Below are positions 23,880-36,100 of a DNA stretch of 64,000 bases, piece after piece (position 1 is the first letter of the stretch; each line of letters begins with the position of its first letter). A program made the translations under genes and the position numbers. The notes beneath the pieces were generated by a model, which was not told where the DNA came from, ran no database searches, and was given only the letters and a program-made list of their open reading frames with translations. Source of the DNA: Siphonodentalium dalli (Eukaryota > Mollusca > Scaphopoda > Gadilida > Siphonodentaliidae). The DNA lies in NCBI GenBank assembly GCA_032622095.1, contig CP136061.1:11917287-11981286 (forward strand), read 5' to 3'.

Positions 23880-24560
23880 AGAGAGCCGTTTCTTTAATAT
23901 GTATGCACTTGTGGTGCAGGCGTAGGTGAAAGCTTATTCGTTGGATGGGGGTGGGGTAGAAGAGCCCATTTATTGTTAGGGGTGGGTGGAACTCCAGTGT
24001 ACCTAATCATCAAAATAAGGATGGGATCCTAGAGAGCCCACTTTCACCCCTTTTCTTTAATATGTATGCACTTGTGGTGCAGGTATAGGTGAAAGCTTAA
24101 TCTTAGTTGGATGGGGATGGGGTAAAAGAGCCCATTTATTGTTAGGGGTGCGTGGAACTCCAGTGTACCTAATCGTCAAAATGAGGATGGGATCCCAGAG
24201 AGCCCGCTTTCACCCAGTTTCTTTAATATGTACGCACTTGTGGTGCAGGCGTAGGTGAAAGCTTATTCGTTGGAGGGGGTGGGGTAGAAGAGTCCATTTA
24301 TTGTTAGGGGTGGGTGGAATCCCAGTACATACCTAATCCTCAAAATAAGGATGGGAACCCAGAGAGCCCGCTTTCACCCCGTTTCTTTAATATGTATGCA
24401 GTTGTGATGCAGGCGTAGGTGAAAGCTTATTCGTTGAAGGGGGTGGGGTAGAAGAGCCCATTTATTGTTAGGGGTTCCCAGAGAGCCTGCTTTCACCCCG
24501 TTTCTTTAATATGTACACCATTGTGGCATAGGCGTAGGTGAAAGCTTATCCATTGGAGGG
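23868..24560. repeat. Tandem repeat, about 164-bp unit
   Basis: Four copies plus a partial of a unit with AGGATGGGATCCCAGAGAGC, TTTCTTTAATATGTATGCAC, GCAGGCGTAGGTGAAAGCTT and GAGCCCATTTATTGTTAGGG. It lies inside the TTAA element. Confidence 0.88.
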
Positions 24561-24579
24561 GAGGGGGCTGGTAGTGGTT

Positions 24580-25555
24580 GACAACTCCATGCAACCATGG
24601 GGTAAATTTGTGGTTACTCAATGTCACAACATGCGCATGTTAACCGCTAGCCTTAGTTGCTGTGATATATATTATATACTGATATATTATCAGCCAGTCG
24701 ACACACAGTATTGCAACTTGGATACCAGCACAAAGGGTGCTATTATTTTTATTTATTATTTGTTTTATTAAATTTGTAAGTCGATGTTCCCGAATACATT
24801 TATACTTTTAACTCAAGTGATGAATCTGATTTTCTCCATAATTCTAAAATATTATGTCAAATGTGAGCTCCACCTTCACCATGATTTTGTTTTTTATTAT
24901 TAAATCATTTAATAATTTAATAATATAATTGATGTAAACTACTCTGTACATTAATGAAAACAAAATTATGTTTATTATAAGTATCCAAATTGGCAAATAC
25001 AAAAATTGGCCTAAGTTATTGTTCGATGTTAGTGAAATTGGTCATTAGAAACAAATAATAGTTCCAGTACTGCTTTAAGCAAATTACGGTATAAACCACT
25101 GTCTAGTGCTACTTTCAGGTGCCTAATAATAGTGTCAGCATGATTATTAATTTTGGAGAAAATTCCCAATGATCACTATTATTTGGCATTGAGACATAGA
25201 GTGAAATTGCCATCACTATTATTAATAAAACATCTTGGGGTTACTGAGGGATTGTTTCCATCATATGGTGGGGCTATATAAACTTTAGTGATGTGTTTAG
25301 CCTAGGCCTGTGCCATTTGAATTTAATTCAAGGGGGAATCAATGCATATTAATTTTTATTTGCGCTTAAGTTAAGTGCAAATGATATAAGTTATTTGCAC
25401 TTAAGCGTAAATAATTAATGTGAAAAGGGCCTCCCATAAGTAATAGCCTAAGTAAGATGAGTTTCATTTATTTGTTAATTATAATTCTCAATTAAATTTT
25501 TCATTATTTTATATTCTATTCTCAATTTTAATAATTTTTATTTTTCATCATTTTA
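24580..25555. other. Interior of TTAA element, no gene recognised
   Basis: AT-rich, with runs of ATT/TAAT near 24900 and 25500. A short inverted pair lies around TTTGCGCTTAAGTTAAGTGCAA (25360-25410). No exon supported. Confidence 0.45.
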
Positions 25556-25557
25556 TT

Positions 25558-26019
25558 TTATTTATTATCAATAATTCTCACCCTGGCATCTTTCAACTTT
25601 GTTAACAATACACTTGTATTGCGCTTCTTAGACTTAGGTGGCTGACTTATACTAGTATTACCACTACTAGTACTACCACTACCAGTACTACATGTACCGG
25701 TACCACTGAATTTGAAAACAGCAGCATCGATTATTGTCGGCACCGCACCGGGCTTCAAACGCTTTCTCTGTGTGCCGAAACCAAGACTCTGTGCGACCGA
25801 ATTAATGTCAAAACATTCAGGTTCGAAATGGTCTTGACATACCACATACTTCGGGCTCCAACAGAATGTTTTGAAATTTAATTTTGCATTTTTCAAATTG
25901 TCTATCCAAATTGTACATATTTTTTTATTTTCCGCGGTTTGTTCAGGATTTGGAAATCGAAACAAACTCTTTGACTGGCCGCATTTCGTAACACAATTAA
26001 TCGCTTGACATTCAGGCAT
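25558..26019 (-). CDS. THAP-domain protein, first exon
   Basis: THAP is a C2CH zinc-binding DNA-binding module shared by P-element- and Kolobok-type transposases and host proteins derived from them. The frame starts with the family's typical MPxC: C4, C9, then C61-x2-H64 (VVCQDHFEPECF), W38, FRFP at 20-23 and the closing AVPT box at 92-95. A low-complexity Ser/Gly/Thr linker (105-127) and a basic KSKKR follow. The last six codons are probably intron: reading the minus strand, AGG|GTGAGAATT at 25582/25581 is a strong splice donor in phase 0. The remaining exons, where a transposase would lie, were not found. The gene faces the P2X7-ballast gene inside the same TTAA element. Confidence 0.8.
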   Translation of the reverse strand: MPECQAINCVTKCGQSKSLFRFPNPEQTAENKKICTIWIDNLKNAKLNFKTFCWSPKYVVCQDHFEPECFDINSVAQSLGFGTQRKRLKPGAVPTIIDAAVFKFSGTGTCSTGSGSTSSGNTSISQPPKSKKRNTSVLLTKLKDARVRIIDNK

Positions 26020-26416
26020 GCTTATAAATGTAAAACAGTACTAAAACTTGATTAAATAGAGAAACAAATCATAGCTTGGCCGATGAAAGCAGACGAAAAC
26101 AGAACTGGATTTAACCGGAAATTGACTTCTTCTGCTTCACTCTTCTTTGCGTTCCGAAAGTCGTGTCTTGACACACCTCTAATAAAATCTGCGTATTTAC
26201 CGGGGGTGGACTTACTACGTCACGATCTTGCAGGGGAGATAATTCTGCCGCCCAAATGGCGGCCTCCGTTTGATAGTTCACAATGTACCGATTTCGATAC
26301 TTCTAAATGTCGGTACGTCAATATGCGGATGATTTGAGTTCTGTAACTTGTGATATCATTTCAATATAAAATATCATTTTCACAAATGCCGAATTGGCCG
26401 TGGGTTGCGTTCCCCT
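26020..26416. promoter_or_regulatory. Right end of TTAA element / THAP promoter region
   Basis: Contains TACGTCA at 26216-26222 and TTTAACCGGAA at 26110-26120. The left end holds the same two motifs inverted (TGACGTA at 20981-20987, TTCCGGTTAAA at 20999-21009) between the terminus and the P2X7-ballast start. These resemble CRE- and ETS-type promoter sites, but the factor assignment is inference. Confidence 0.4.
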
Positions 26417-26420
26417 TTAA
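26417..26420. other. Target-site duplication TTAA, right
   Basis: Second copy of the TTAA at 20803-20806, followed by GACAACATACGTCAT, the normal continuation of the 72-bp repeat. Confidence 0.85.
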
Positions 26421-26858
26421 GACAACATACGTCATGACTGCACCTTACATGTAGTTTCTCCCGACGAGCACACCAGCATGCGTTAAAATAACATATATAT
26501 ACGTCATTACTGCACCATACATGTATTTTCTCCCGACGAACACACCAGCATGCCTTAAGATTACACATACATACGTCATTACTACACCATACATGTATTT
26601 TCTCCCGACGAACCCACCAGCATGCCTTAAGATTACACATACATACGTCATTGCTGCACCATACATGTATTTTCTCCCGACGAACGCACCAGCATGCCTT
26701 AAGATAACATATACATACGTCACTACTGCACCATACATGTATTTTCTCCCGACGAACACACCAGCATGCCTTAAGATAACACATACATACGTCCTTACTG
26801 CACCATACATGTATTTTCTCCCGACGAGCACACCAGTATGCCTTACGTATACGCACAC
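26417..26858. repeat. 72-bp tandem array, second locus
   Basis: Six copies of the unit described at 14555, beginning precisely at the TTAA duplication. Open frames on both strands come from the 72-bp periodicity. Confidence 0.92.
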
Positions 26859-26859
26859 A

Positions 26860-27105
26860 AACTGTTTATAGTTCAACATACATGCTACTGACATTTGCCC
26901 TCAAATAGCTATATAGTCGATTATTACTACAGGCGATACCACAAATATTTTAATTCCCATGTAGTTATTACTACAGACGATACAATAGCGATTTCAATTC
27001 CCACGTAGTTAATTGTTTCCTTCATATTCTGGCACCATATTGTTTTCTACGACGAAACATACCGTGTAAACGCACTCTTACTACATACCAAGATATGTAC
27101 ACCAT
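26860..27105. repeat. Spacer module, second copy
   Basis: Near-identical to 15085-15317, including the paired TTATTACTACAG direct repeats, and leads into the 93-bp satellite just as the first copy does. Confidence 0.85.
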
Positions 27106-30100
27106 AATCATGATCGTAGTTAGGGACGTTATTAAAATGGGTGTGAGTGTCTTGTGTGAGCTTCTCCTATAAGGGTACCCTTATCCAAACATAATCATGG
27201 ACGTAGTCAAGGAAGTGATTACATGGGGTTTGTATCCCCGTGTCTTGTGCGAGCTTCTCCTATAAGGGTATCCTATCCAAACATAATCATGGACGTAGTC
27301 AAGGAAGTGATTACATGGGGTTTGAATCCCCGTGTCTTGTGCGAGCTTCTCCTATAAGGGTACCCTTATCCAAACATAATCATGGATGTAGTCAAGGAAG
27401 TGATTACATGGGGTTGGTATCCCCGTGTTTTAGAGAGCTTCTCCTATTAGGGTACCCTTATCCAAACATAATCATGGACGTAGTCAAGGAAGTGATTACA
27501 TGGGGTTGGTATCCCCGTGTCTTGTGCGAGCTTCTCCTATAAGGGTATCCTATCCAAACATAATCATGGACGTAGTCAAGGAAGTGATTACATGGGGTTT
27601 GTATCCCCGTGTCTTGTGCGAGCTTCTCCTATAAGGGTACCCTTATCCAAACATAATCATGGACGTAGTCATGGAAGTGATTACATGGGGTTGGTATCCC
27701 CGTGTCTTAGAGAGCTTCTCCTATAAGGGTACCCTTATCCAAATATAATCATGGACGTATACAAAGAAGTGATTACATGGGGTTTGTATCCCCGTGTTTT
27801 AGAGAGCTTCTCCTATAAGGGTACCCTTATCCAAACAATCATGGACGTAGTCAAGGAAGTGATTACATGGGGCTTGTATCCCCGTGTCTTGTGCGAGCTT
27901 CTCCTATACGGGTACCCTTATCCAAACATGATCATGGACGTACACAAGGAAGTGATTACATGGGGTTGGTATCCCCGTGTCTTGTGCGAGCTTCTCCTAT
28001 AAGGGTACCCTTATCCAAACATAATCATGGACGTAGACAAGGAAGTGATTACATGGGGTTGGTATCCCCGTGTTTTAGAGAGCCTCTCCTATAAGGGTAC
28101 CCTTATCCAAACATAATCATGGACGTAGTCAAGGAAGTGATTACATGGGGTTGGTATCCACGTGTCTTGTGCGAGCTTCTCCAATAAGGGTACCCTTATC
28201 CAAACATAAGCATGGACGTAGTCATGGAAGTGATTAGATTGGGTTGGTATCCCCGTGTTTTAGAGATCTTCTCCTATAAGGGTACCCTTATCCGAAAATA
28301 ATCATGGACGTAATCAAGGAAGTGATTACATGGGGTTGGTATTCCCGTGTTTTAGAGAGCTTCTCCTATAAGGGTACCCTTATCCAAACATAATCATGGA
28401 CGTATACAAAGAAGTGATTACATGGGGTTTGTATCCCCGTGTTTTAGAGAGCTTCTCCTATAAGGGTACCGTTATCCAAACATAATCATGGACGTAGTCA
28501 AGGAAGTGATTACATGGGGTTTGTATCCCCGTGTTTTAGAGAGCATCTCCTATAACGGTACCCTTATCCAAACATAATCATGGACGTAGTCAAGGAAGTG
28601 ATAACATGGGGTTGGTATCCCCGTGTCTTGTGCGAGCTTCTCCAATAAGGGTACCCTTATCCAAACATAATCATGGACGTAGTCATGGAAGTGATTACAT
28701 GGGGTTTGTATCCCCCTGTCTTGTGCGAGCTTCTCATATAAGGTTACCCTTATCCAAACATAAGCATGGACGTAGTCAAGGAAGTGATTACATGGGGTTT
28801 GTATCCCCGTGTCTTGTGCGAGCTTCTCATATAAGGGTACCCTTATCCAAACATAAGCATGGCCGTAGTCAAGGAAGTGATTACATGGGGTTTGTATCCC
28901 CGTGTTTTAGCGAGCTTCTCCTATAATGGTACCCTTATCCAAACATAAGCATGGACGTAGTCAAGGAAGTGATTACATTGGGTTGGTATTCCCGTGTTTT
29001 AGAGAGCTTCTCCTATAAGGGTACCCTTATCCGAACATAATCATGGACGTAATCAAGGAATTGATTACATGGGGTTGGTATCCCCGTGTTTTAGAGAGCT
29101 TCTCCTATAAGGGTACCCTTATCCAAACATAATCATGGACGTATACAAAGAAGTGATTACATGGGGTTTGTATCCCCGTGTTTTAGAGAGCTTCTCCTAT
29201 AAGGGTACCCTTATCCAAACATAATCATGGACGTAGTCAAGGAAGTGATTCCATGGGGTTGGTATCCCCGTGTCTTGTGCGAGCTTCTCATATAAGGGTA
29301 CCCTTATCCAAACATAATCATGGACGTAGAAAAGGAAGTGATTACATGGGGTTTGTATCCCCGTGTTTTAGAAAGCTTCTCCTATAAGGATACCCTTATC
29401 CAAACATAAGCATGGACGTAGTCAAGGAAGTGATTACATGGGGTTTGTATCCCCGTGTTTAGCGAGCTTCTCCTATAATGGTACCCTTATCCAAACATAA
29501 GCATGGACGTAGTCAAGGAAGTGATTACATGGGGTTTGTATCCCCGTGTTTTAGAGACCTTCTCCTATAAGGGTACCCTTATCCAAACATAATCATGGAC
29601 GTTGACAAGGAAGTGATTACATGGGGTTTGTATCCCCGTGTCTTACGCGAGCTTCTCCTATAAGGGTACCATTATCCAAACATACTCATGGACGTAGACA
29701 AGGAAGTGATTACATGGGGTTTGTATCCCCGTGTTTTAGCGAGCTTCTCCTATAAGGGTACCCTTATCCAAACATAAGCATGGACGTAGTCAAGGAAGTG
29801 ATTACATGGGGTTTGTATCCCTGTGTTTTAGCGAGCTTCTCCTATAAGGGTACCATTATCCAAACATGAGCATGGACGTAGTCAAGGAAGTGATTATATG
29901 GGGTTTGAATCCCCGTGTCTTAGATAGCTTCTCCTATAAGGGTACCCTTATCCAAACATAATCATGGCCGTAGTCAAGGAAGTGATTACATGGGGTTTGT
30001 ATCCCCGTGTTTTAGCGAGCTTCTCCTATAATGGTACCCTTATCCAAACATAAGCATGGACGTAGTCAAGGAAGTGATTACATTGGGTTGGTATCCCCGT

Positions 30101-33100
30101 GTTTTAGAGAGCTTCTCCTATAAGGGTACCCTTATCCGAACATAATCATGGACGTAATCAAGGAATTGATTACATGGGGTTGGTATCCCCGTGTTTTAGA
30201 GAGCTTCTCCTATAAGGGTACCCTTATCCAAACATAATCATGGACGTATACAAAGAAGTGATTACATGGGGTTTGTATCCCCGTGTTTTAGAGAGCTTCT
30301 CCTATAAGGGTACCCTTATCCAAACATAATCATGGACGTAGTCAAGGAAGTGATTCCATGGGGTTGGTATCCCCGTGTCTTGTGCGAGCTTCTCATATAA
30401 GGGTACCCTTATCCAAACATAATCATGGACGTAGAAAAGGAAGTGATTACATGGGGTTTGTATCCCCGTGTCTTGTGCGAGCTTCTCATATAAGGATACC
30501 CTTATCCAAACATAAGCATGGACGTAGTCAAGGAAGTGATTATATGGGGTTTGTATCCCCGTGTTTAGCGAGCTTCTCCTATAATGGTACCCTTATCCAA
30601 ACATAAGCATGGACGTAGTCAAGGAAGTGATTACATGAGGTTTGTATCCCCGTGTTTTAGAGACCTTCTCCTATAAGGGTACCCTTATCCAAACATAATC
30701 ATGGACGTAGACAAGGAAGTGATTACATGGGGTTTGTATCCCCGTGTCTTATGCGAGCTTCTCCTATAAGGGTACCATTATCCAAACATACTCATGGACG
30801 TAGACAAGGAAGTGATTACATGGGGTTTGTATCCCCGTGTTTTAGCGAGCTTCTCCTATAAGGGTACCCTTATCCAAACATAAGCATGGACGTAGTCAAG
30901 GAAGTGGTTACATGGGGTTTGTATATCTGTGTTTTAGCGAGCTTCTCCTATAAGGGTACCATTATCCAAACATGAGCATGGACGTAGTCAAGGAAGTGAT
31001 TACATGGGGTTTGAATCCCCGTGTCTTAGATAGCTTCTTCTATAAGGGTACCCTTATCCAAACATAATCATGGACGTAGTCAAGGAAGTGATTACATGGG
31101 GTTAGTATCCCCGTGTCTTGTGCGAGCTTCTCCTATAAGGGTACTCTTATCCAAACATAATCATGGACGTAGTCAAGGAAGTGATTACATGGGGTTGGTA
31201 TCCCCCTGTTTTAGAGAGCTTCTCATATAAGGGTACCCTTATCCAAACATACTCATGTACGTAGACAAGGAAGTGATTACATGGGGTTGGTATCCCCGTG
31301 TCTTGGAGAGCTTCTCCTATAAGGGTACCCTTATTCAAACATAATCATGGACGTAGTCAAGGAAGAGATTACATGGGGTTTGTATCCCCGTGTCTTGTGC
31401 GAGCTTCTCCTATAAGGGTACCCTTATCCAAACATAATCATGGACATAGTCACGGAAGTGATTACATGGGGTTGGTATCCCCGTGTTTTAGAGAGCTTCT
31501 CCTATAAGGGTACCCTTATCCAAACATAATCATGGACGTAGACAAGGAAGTGATTACATGGGGTTGGTATCCCCGTGTCTTAGAGAGCTTCTCCTATAAG
31601 GGTACCCTTATCCAAACATAATCATGGACGTAGTCAAGGAAGTGATTACATGGGGTTTGTATCCCCGTGTTTTTGAGAGCTTCTCCTATAAGGGTACCCT
31701 TATCCAAACATAATCATGGACGTAGACAAGGAAGTGATTACATGGGGTTGGTATCCCCGTGTTTTAGAGAGCTTCTCCTATAAGGGTACCCTTATCCAAA
31801 CATAATCATGGACGTAGACAAGGAAGTGATTACATGGGGTTGGTATCCCCGTGTCTTGTGCGAGCTTCTCCTATAAGGGTACCCTTATCCAAACATAATC
31901 ATGGACGTAGACAAGGAAGAGATTACATGGGGTTGGTATCCCCGTGTCTTGTGCGAGCTTCTCCTATAAGGGTACCCTTATCCAAACATAATCATGGACG
32001 TAGTCAAGGAAGTGATTACATGGGGTTTGTATCCCCGTGTTTTAGAGAGCTTCTCCTTTAAGGGTATCCTTATCCAAACATAATCATGGACGTAGACAAG
32101 GAAGTGATTACATGGGGTTGGTATCCCCGTGTTTTAGAGAGCTTCTCCTATAAGGGTACCCTTATCCAAACATAACCATGGACGTAGTCAAGGAAGTGAT
32201 TACATGGGGTTGGTATCCCCGTGTTTTAGAGAGCTTCTCCTATAAGGGTATCCTTATCCAAACATAATCATGGACGTAGTCAAGGAAGTTATTACATGGG
32301 GTTGGTATCCCCGTGTTTTAGAGAGCTTCTCCGATAAGGGTACCCTTATCCCAACATAATCATGGACGTAGTCAAGGAAGTGATTGATTACATGGGGTTG
32401 GTATCCCCGTGTCTTGTGAGAGCTTCTCCTATAAGGGTACCCTTATCCAAACATAATCATAGACGTAGTCAAGGAAGTGATCACATGGGGTTTGTATCCC
32501 CGTGTTTTAGAGAGCTTCTCCTATAAGGGTATCCTATCCAAACATAATCATGGACGTAGACAAGTAAGTGATTACATGGGGTTTATATCCCCGTGCCTTA
32601 TGCGAGCTTTTCCTATAAGGGTACCCTTATCCAAACATAATCATGGACGTAGACAAGGAAGAGATTACATGGGGTTGGTATCCCCGTGTCTTGTGCGAGC
32701 TTCTCCTATACTGGTACCCTTATCCAAACATAAGCATGGACGTAGTCAAGGAAGTGATTACATGGGGTTTGTATCCCCGTGTTTTAGCGAGCTTCTCCTA
32801 TAATGGTACCATTATCCAAACATAAGCATGGACGTAGTCAAGGAAGTGATTACATGGGGTTTGTATCCCCGTGTTTTAGAGAGCTTCTCCTATAAGGGTA
32901 CCCTTATCCAAACATAATCATGGACATAGTCAAGGAAGTGATTACATGGGGTTGGTACCCCCGTGTCTTAGAGCGCTTCTCCTATAAGGGTACCCTTATC
33001 CAAACATAATCATGGACGTAGTCAATGAAGTGATTACATGGGGTTTGTATCCCCGTGTTTTAGAGAGTTTCTCCTATAAGGGTACCCTTATCCAAACATA

Positions 33101-36100
33101 ATCATGGACGTAGTCAAGGAAGTGATTACATGGGGTTTGTGTCCCCGTGTCTTGTGCGAGCTTCTCCTATAAGGGTACCCTTATCCGAACATAATCATGG
33201 ACGTAGACAAGGAAGTGATTACATGGGGTTGGTATCCCCGTGTTTTAGAGAGCTTCTCCTATAAGGGTACCCTTATCCGAACATAATCATGGACGTAGTC
33301 AAGGAAGTGATTACATGGGGTGTTTATCCCCGTGTTTTAAAGAGCTTCTCCTATAAGGGTACCCTTATCCAAACATAATCATGGACGTAGTCAAGGAAGT
33401 GATTACATGGGGTTGGTATCCCCGCCTTTTAGAGAGCTTCTCCTATAATGGTACACTTATCCAAACATAATCATGGACGTAGACAAGGAAGTGATTACAT
33501 GGGGTTGGTATCCCCGTGTCTTAGAGAGCTTCTCCTATAAGGGTACCCTTATCCAAACATAATCATGGACGTAGACAAGGAAGTGATTACATGGGGTTTG
33601 TGTCCCCGTGTCTTGTGCGAGCTTCTCCTATAAGGGTACCCTTATCCAAACATAATCATGGACGTAGCCAAGGAAGTGATTACATGGGGTTGGTATCCCC
33701 GTGTTTTAGAGAGCTTCTCCTATAAGGGTACCCTTATCCAAACATAATCATGGACGTAGACAAGGAAGTGATTACATGGGGTTTGTATCCCCGTGTTTTT
33801 GAGAGCTTCTCCTATAAGGGTACCCTTATCCAAACATAATCATGGACGTAGCCAAGGAAGTGATTACATGGGGTTGGTATCCCCGTGTTTTAGAGAGCTT
33901 CTCCTATAAGGGTACCCTTATCCAAACATAATCATGGACGTAGACAAGGAAGTGATTACATGGGGTTTGTATCCCCGTGTTTTTGAGAGCTTCTCCTATA
34001 AGGGTACCCTTATCCAAACATAATCATGGACGTAGACAAGGAAGTGATTACATGGGGTTGGTATCCCCGTGTTTAGAGAGCTTCTCCTATAAGGGTACCC
34101 TTATTCAAACATAATCATGGACGTAGACAAGGAAGTGATTACATGGGGTTGGTATCCCCGTGTCTTGTGCGAGCTTCTCCTATAAGGGTACCCTTATCCA
34201 AACATAATCATGGACGTAGACAAGGATGAGATTACATGGGGTTGGTATCCCCGTGTCTTGTGCGAGCTTCCCCTATAAGGGTACCCTTATCCAAACATAA
34301 TCATGGACGTAGACAAGGAAGAGATTACATGGGGTTGGTATCCCCGTGTTTTAGAGAGCTTCTCCTAGAAGGGTACCCTTATCCAAACATACTCATGGAC
34401 GTAGACAAGGAAGTGATTACATGGTGTTGGTATCCCCGTGTTTTAGAGAGCTTCTCCTATAAGGGTACCCTTATCCAAACATAATCATGGACGTAGACAA
34501 GGAAGTGATTACATGGGGTTGGTATCCCCGTGTCTTGTGTGAGCTTCTCCAAAAAGGATACCCTTATCCAAACATAATCATGGACGTAGTCAAGGAAGTG
34601 ATTACATGGTGTTGGTATCCCCGTGTTTTAGAGAGCTTCTCCTATAAGGGTACCCTTATCCAAACATAATCATGGACGTAGTCAAGGAAGTGATTACATG
34701 GGGTTTGTATCCCAGTGTTTTAGAGAGCTTCTCTTATAAGGGTATCCTTATCCAAGCATAATCATGGACGTAGTCAAGGAAGTTATTACATGGGGTTGGT
34801 ATCCCCGTGTTTTAGAGAGCTTCTCCGATAAGGGTACCCTTATCCCAACATAATCATGGACGTAGTCAAGGAAGTGATTGATTACATGGGGTTGGTATCC
34901 CCGTGTCTTGTGAGAGCTTCTCCTATAAGGGTACCCTTATCCAAACATAATCATAGACGTAGTCAAGGAAGTGATCACATGGGGTTTGTATCCCCGTGTT
35001 TTAGAGAGCTTCTCCTATAAGGGTATCCTATCCAAACATAATCATGGAACCAGACAAGGAAGTGATTACATGGGGTTTGTATCCCCGTGTCCTGTGCGAG
35101 CTTCTCCTATAAGGGTACCCTTTTCCAAACATAATCATGGACGTAGTCAATGAAGTGATTTCATGGGGTTGGTATCCCCGTGTCTCAGAGAGCTTCTCCT
35201 ATAAGGGTACCCTTATCCAAACATAATCATGGACGTAGTCAAGGAAGTGATTACATGGGGTTTGTATCCCCGTGTTTTAGAGAGCTTCTCCTAGAAGGGT
35301 ACCCTTATCCAAACATAATCATGGACGTAGTCAAGGAAGTGATTGCATGGGGTTGGTATCCCCGTGTTTTAGATAGCTTCTCATATAAGGGTACCCTTAT
35401 CCAAACATAATCATGGACGTAGTCAAGGAAGTGATTACATGGGGTTTGTATCCCCGTGTTTTTGAGAGCATCTCCTATAAGGGTACCCTTATCCAAACAT
35501 AATCATGGACGTAGACAAGGAACTGATTACATGGGGTCTGTATCCCAGTGTCCCGTGCGAGCTTCTCCTATAAGGGTACCCTTATCCAAACATAATCATG
35601 GACGTAGTCAAGGAACTGATTACATGGGGTCTGTATCCCCGTGTCTTGTGTGAACTTCTCCTATAAGGGCACCCTTATCCAAACATAATCATGGACGTAG
35701 TCAAGGAAGTGATCACATGGGGTGTGTATCCCCGTGTTTTAGAGAGCTTCTCCTATAAGGGTACCCTTATCCAAACATAACCATGGACGTAGACAAGGAA
35801 GTGATTACATGGGGTTGGTATCCCCGTGTCTTGTGCGAGCTTCTCCTATAAGGGTACCCTTATCCAAACATAATCATGGACGTAGTCAAGGAAGTGATTA
35901 CATGGGGTTTGTATCCCCGTGTTTTAGAGAGCTTCTCCTATTAGGGTACCCTTATCCAAACATAATCATGGACGTAGACAAGGAAGTGATTACATGGGGT
36001 TGGTATCCCCGTGTCTTGTGCGAGCTTCTCCTATAAGGGTACCCTTATCCAAACATAATCATGGACGTAGTCAAGGAAGTGATTACATGGGGTTTGTATC

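Larger units (their letters stand above)
20807..26416. mobile_element. 5.6-kb TTAA-flanked element (T2/Kolobok-like) with P2X7-ballast and THAP genes
   Basis: The element starts AGGGGAA and ends TTCCCCT, with TTAA on each side (20803-20806 and 26417-26420). Reading inward, both ends are TTAAAGGGGAA, which fits the TTAA-AGGRR signature I recall for the T2/Kolobok group. The host sequence is a 72-bp tandem repeat. Its other copies contain CATGCCTTAAGACAACATAC uninterrupted, so the empty site is known and exactly one TTAA was duplicated. Beyond the first 7 bp the ends diverge. Each end carries TGACGTA and TTCCGGTTAAA facing inward. Inside are a plus-strand P2X7-ballast-like gene, a minus-strand THAP exon, a palindromic MITE and a roughly 164-bp tandem repeat. 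No transposase catalytic region is recognisable, so this copy is probably non-autonomous. piggyBac also uses TTAA but has CCC-type ends. Confidence 0.8.

Noticed and set aside
20807-26416. piggyBac assignment for the TTAA element
   Set aside because: TTAA is shared, but piggyBac ends begin with CCC. Here they begin AGGGG and a THAP exon is present, which favours the T2/Kolobok group.
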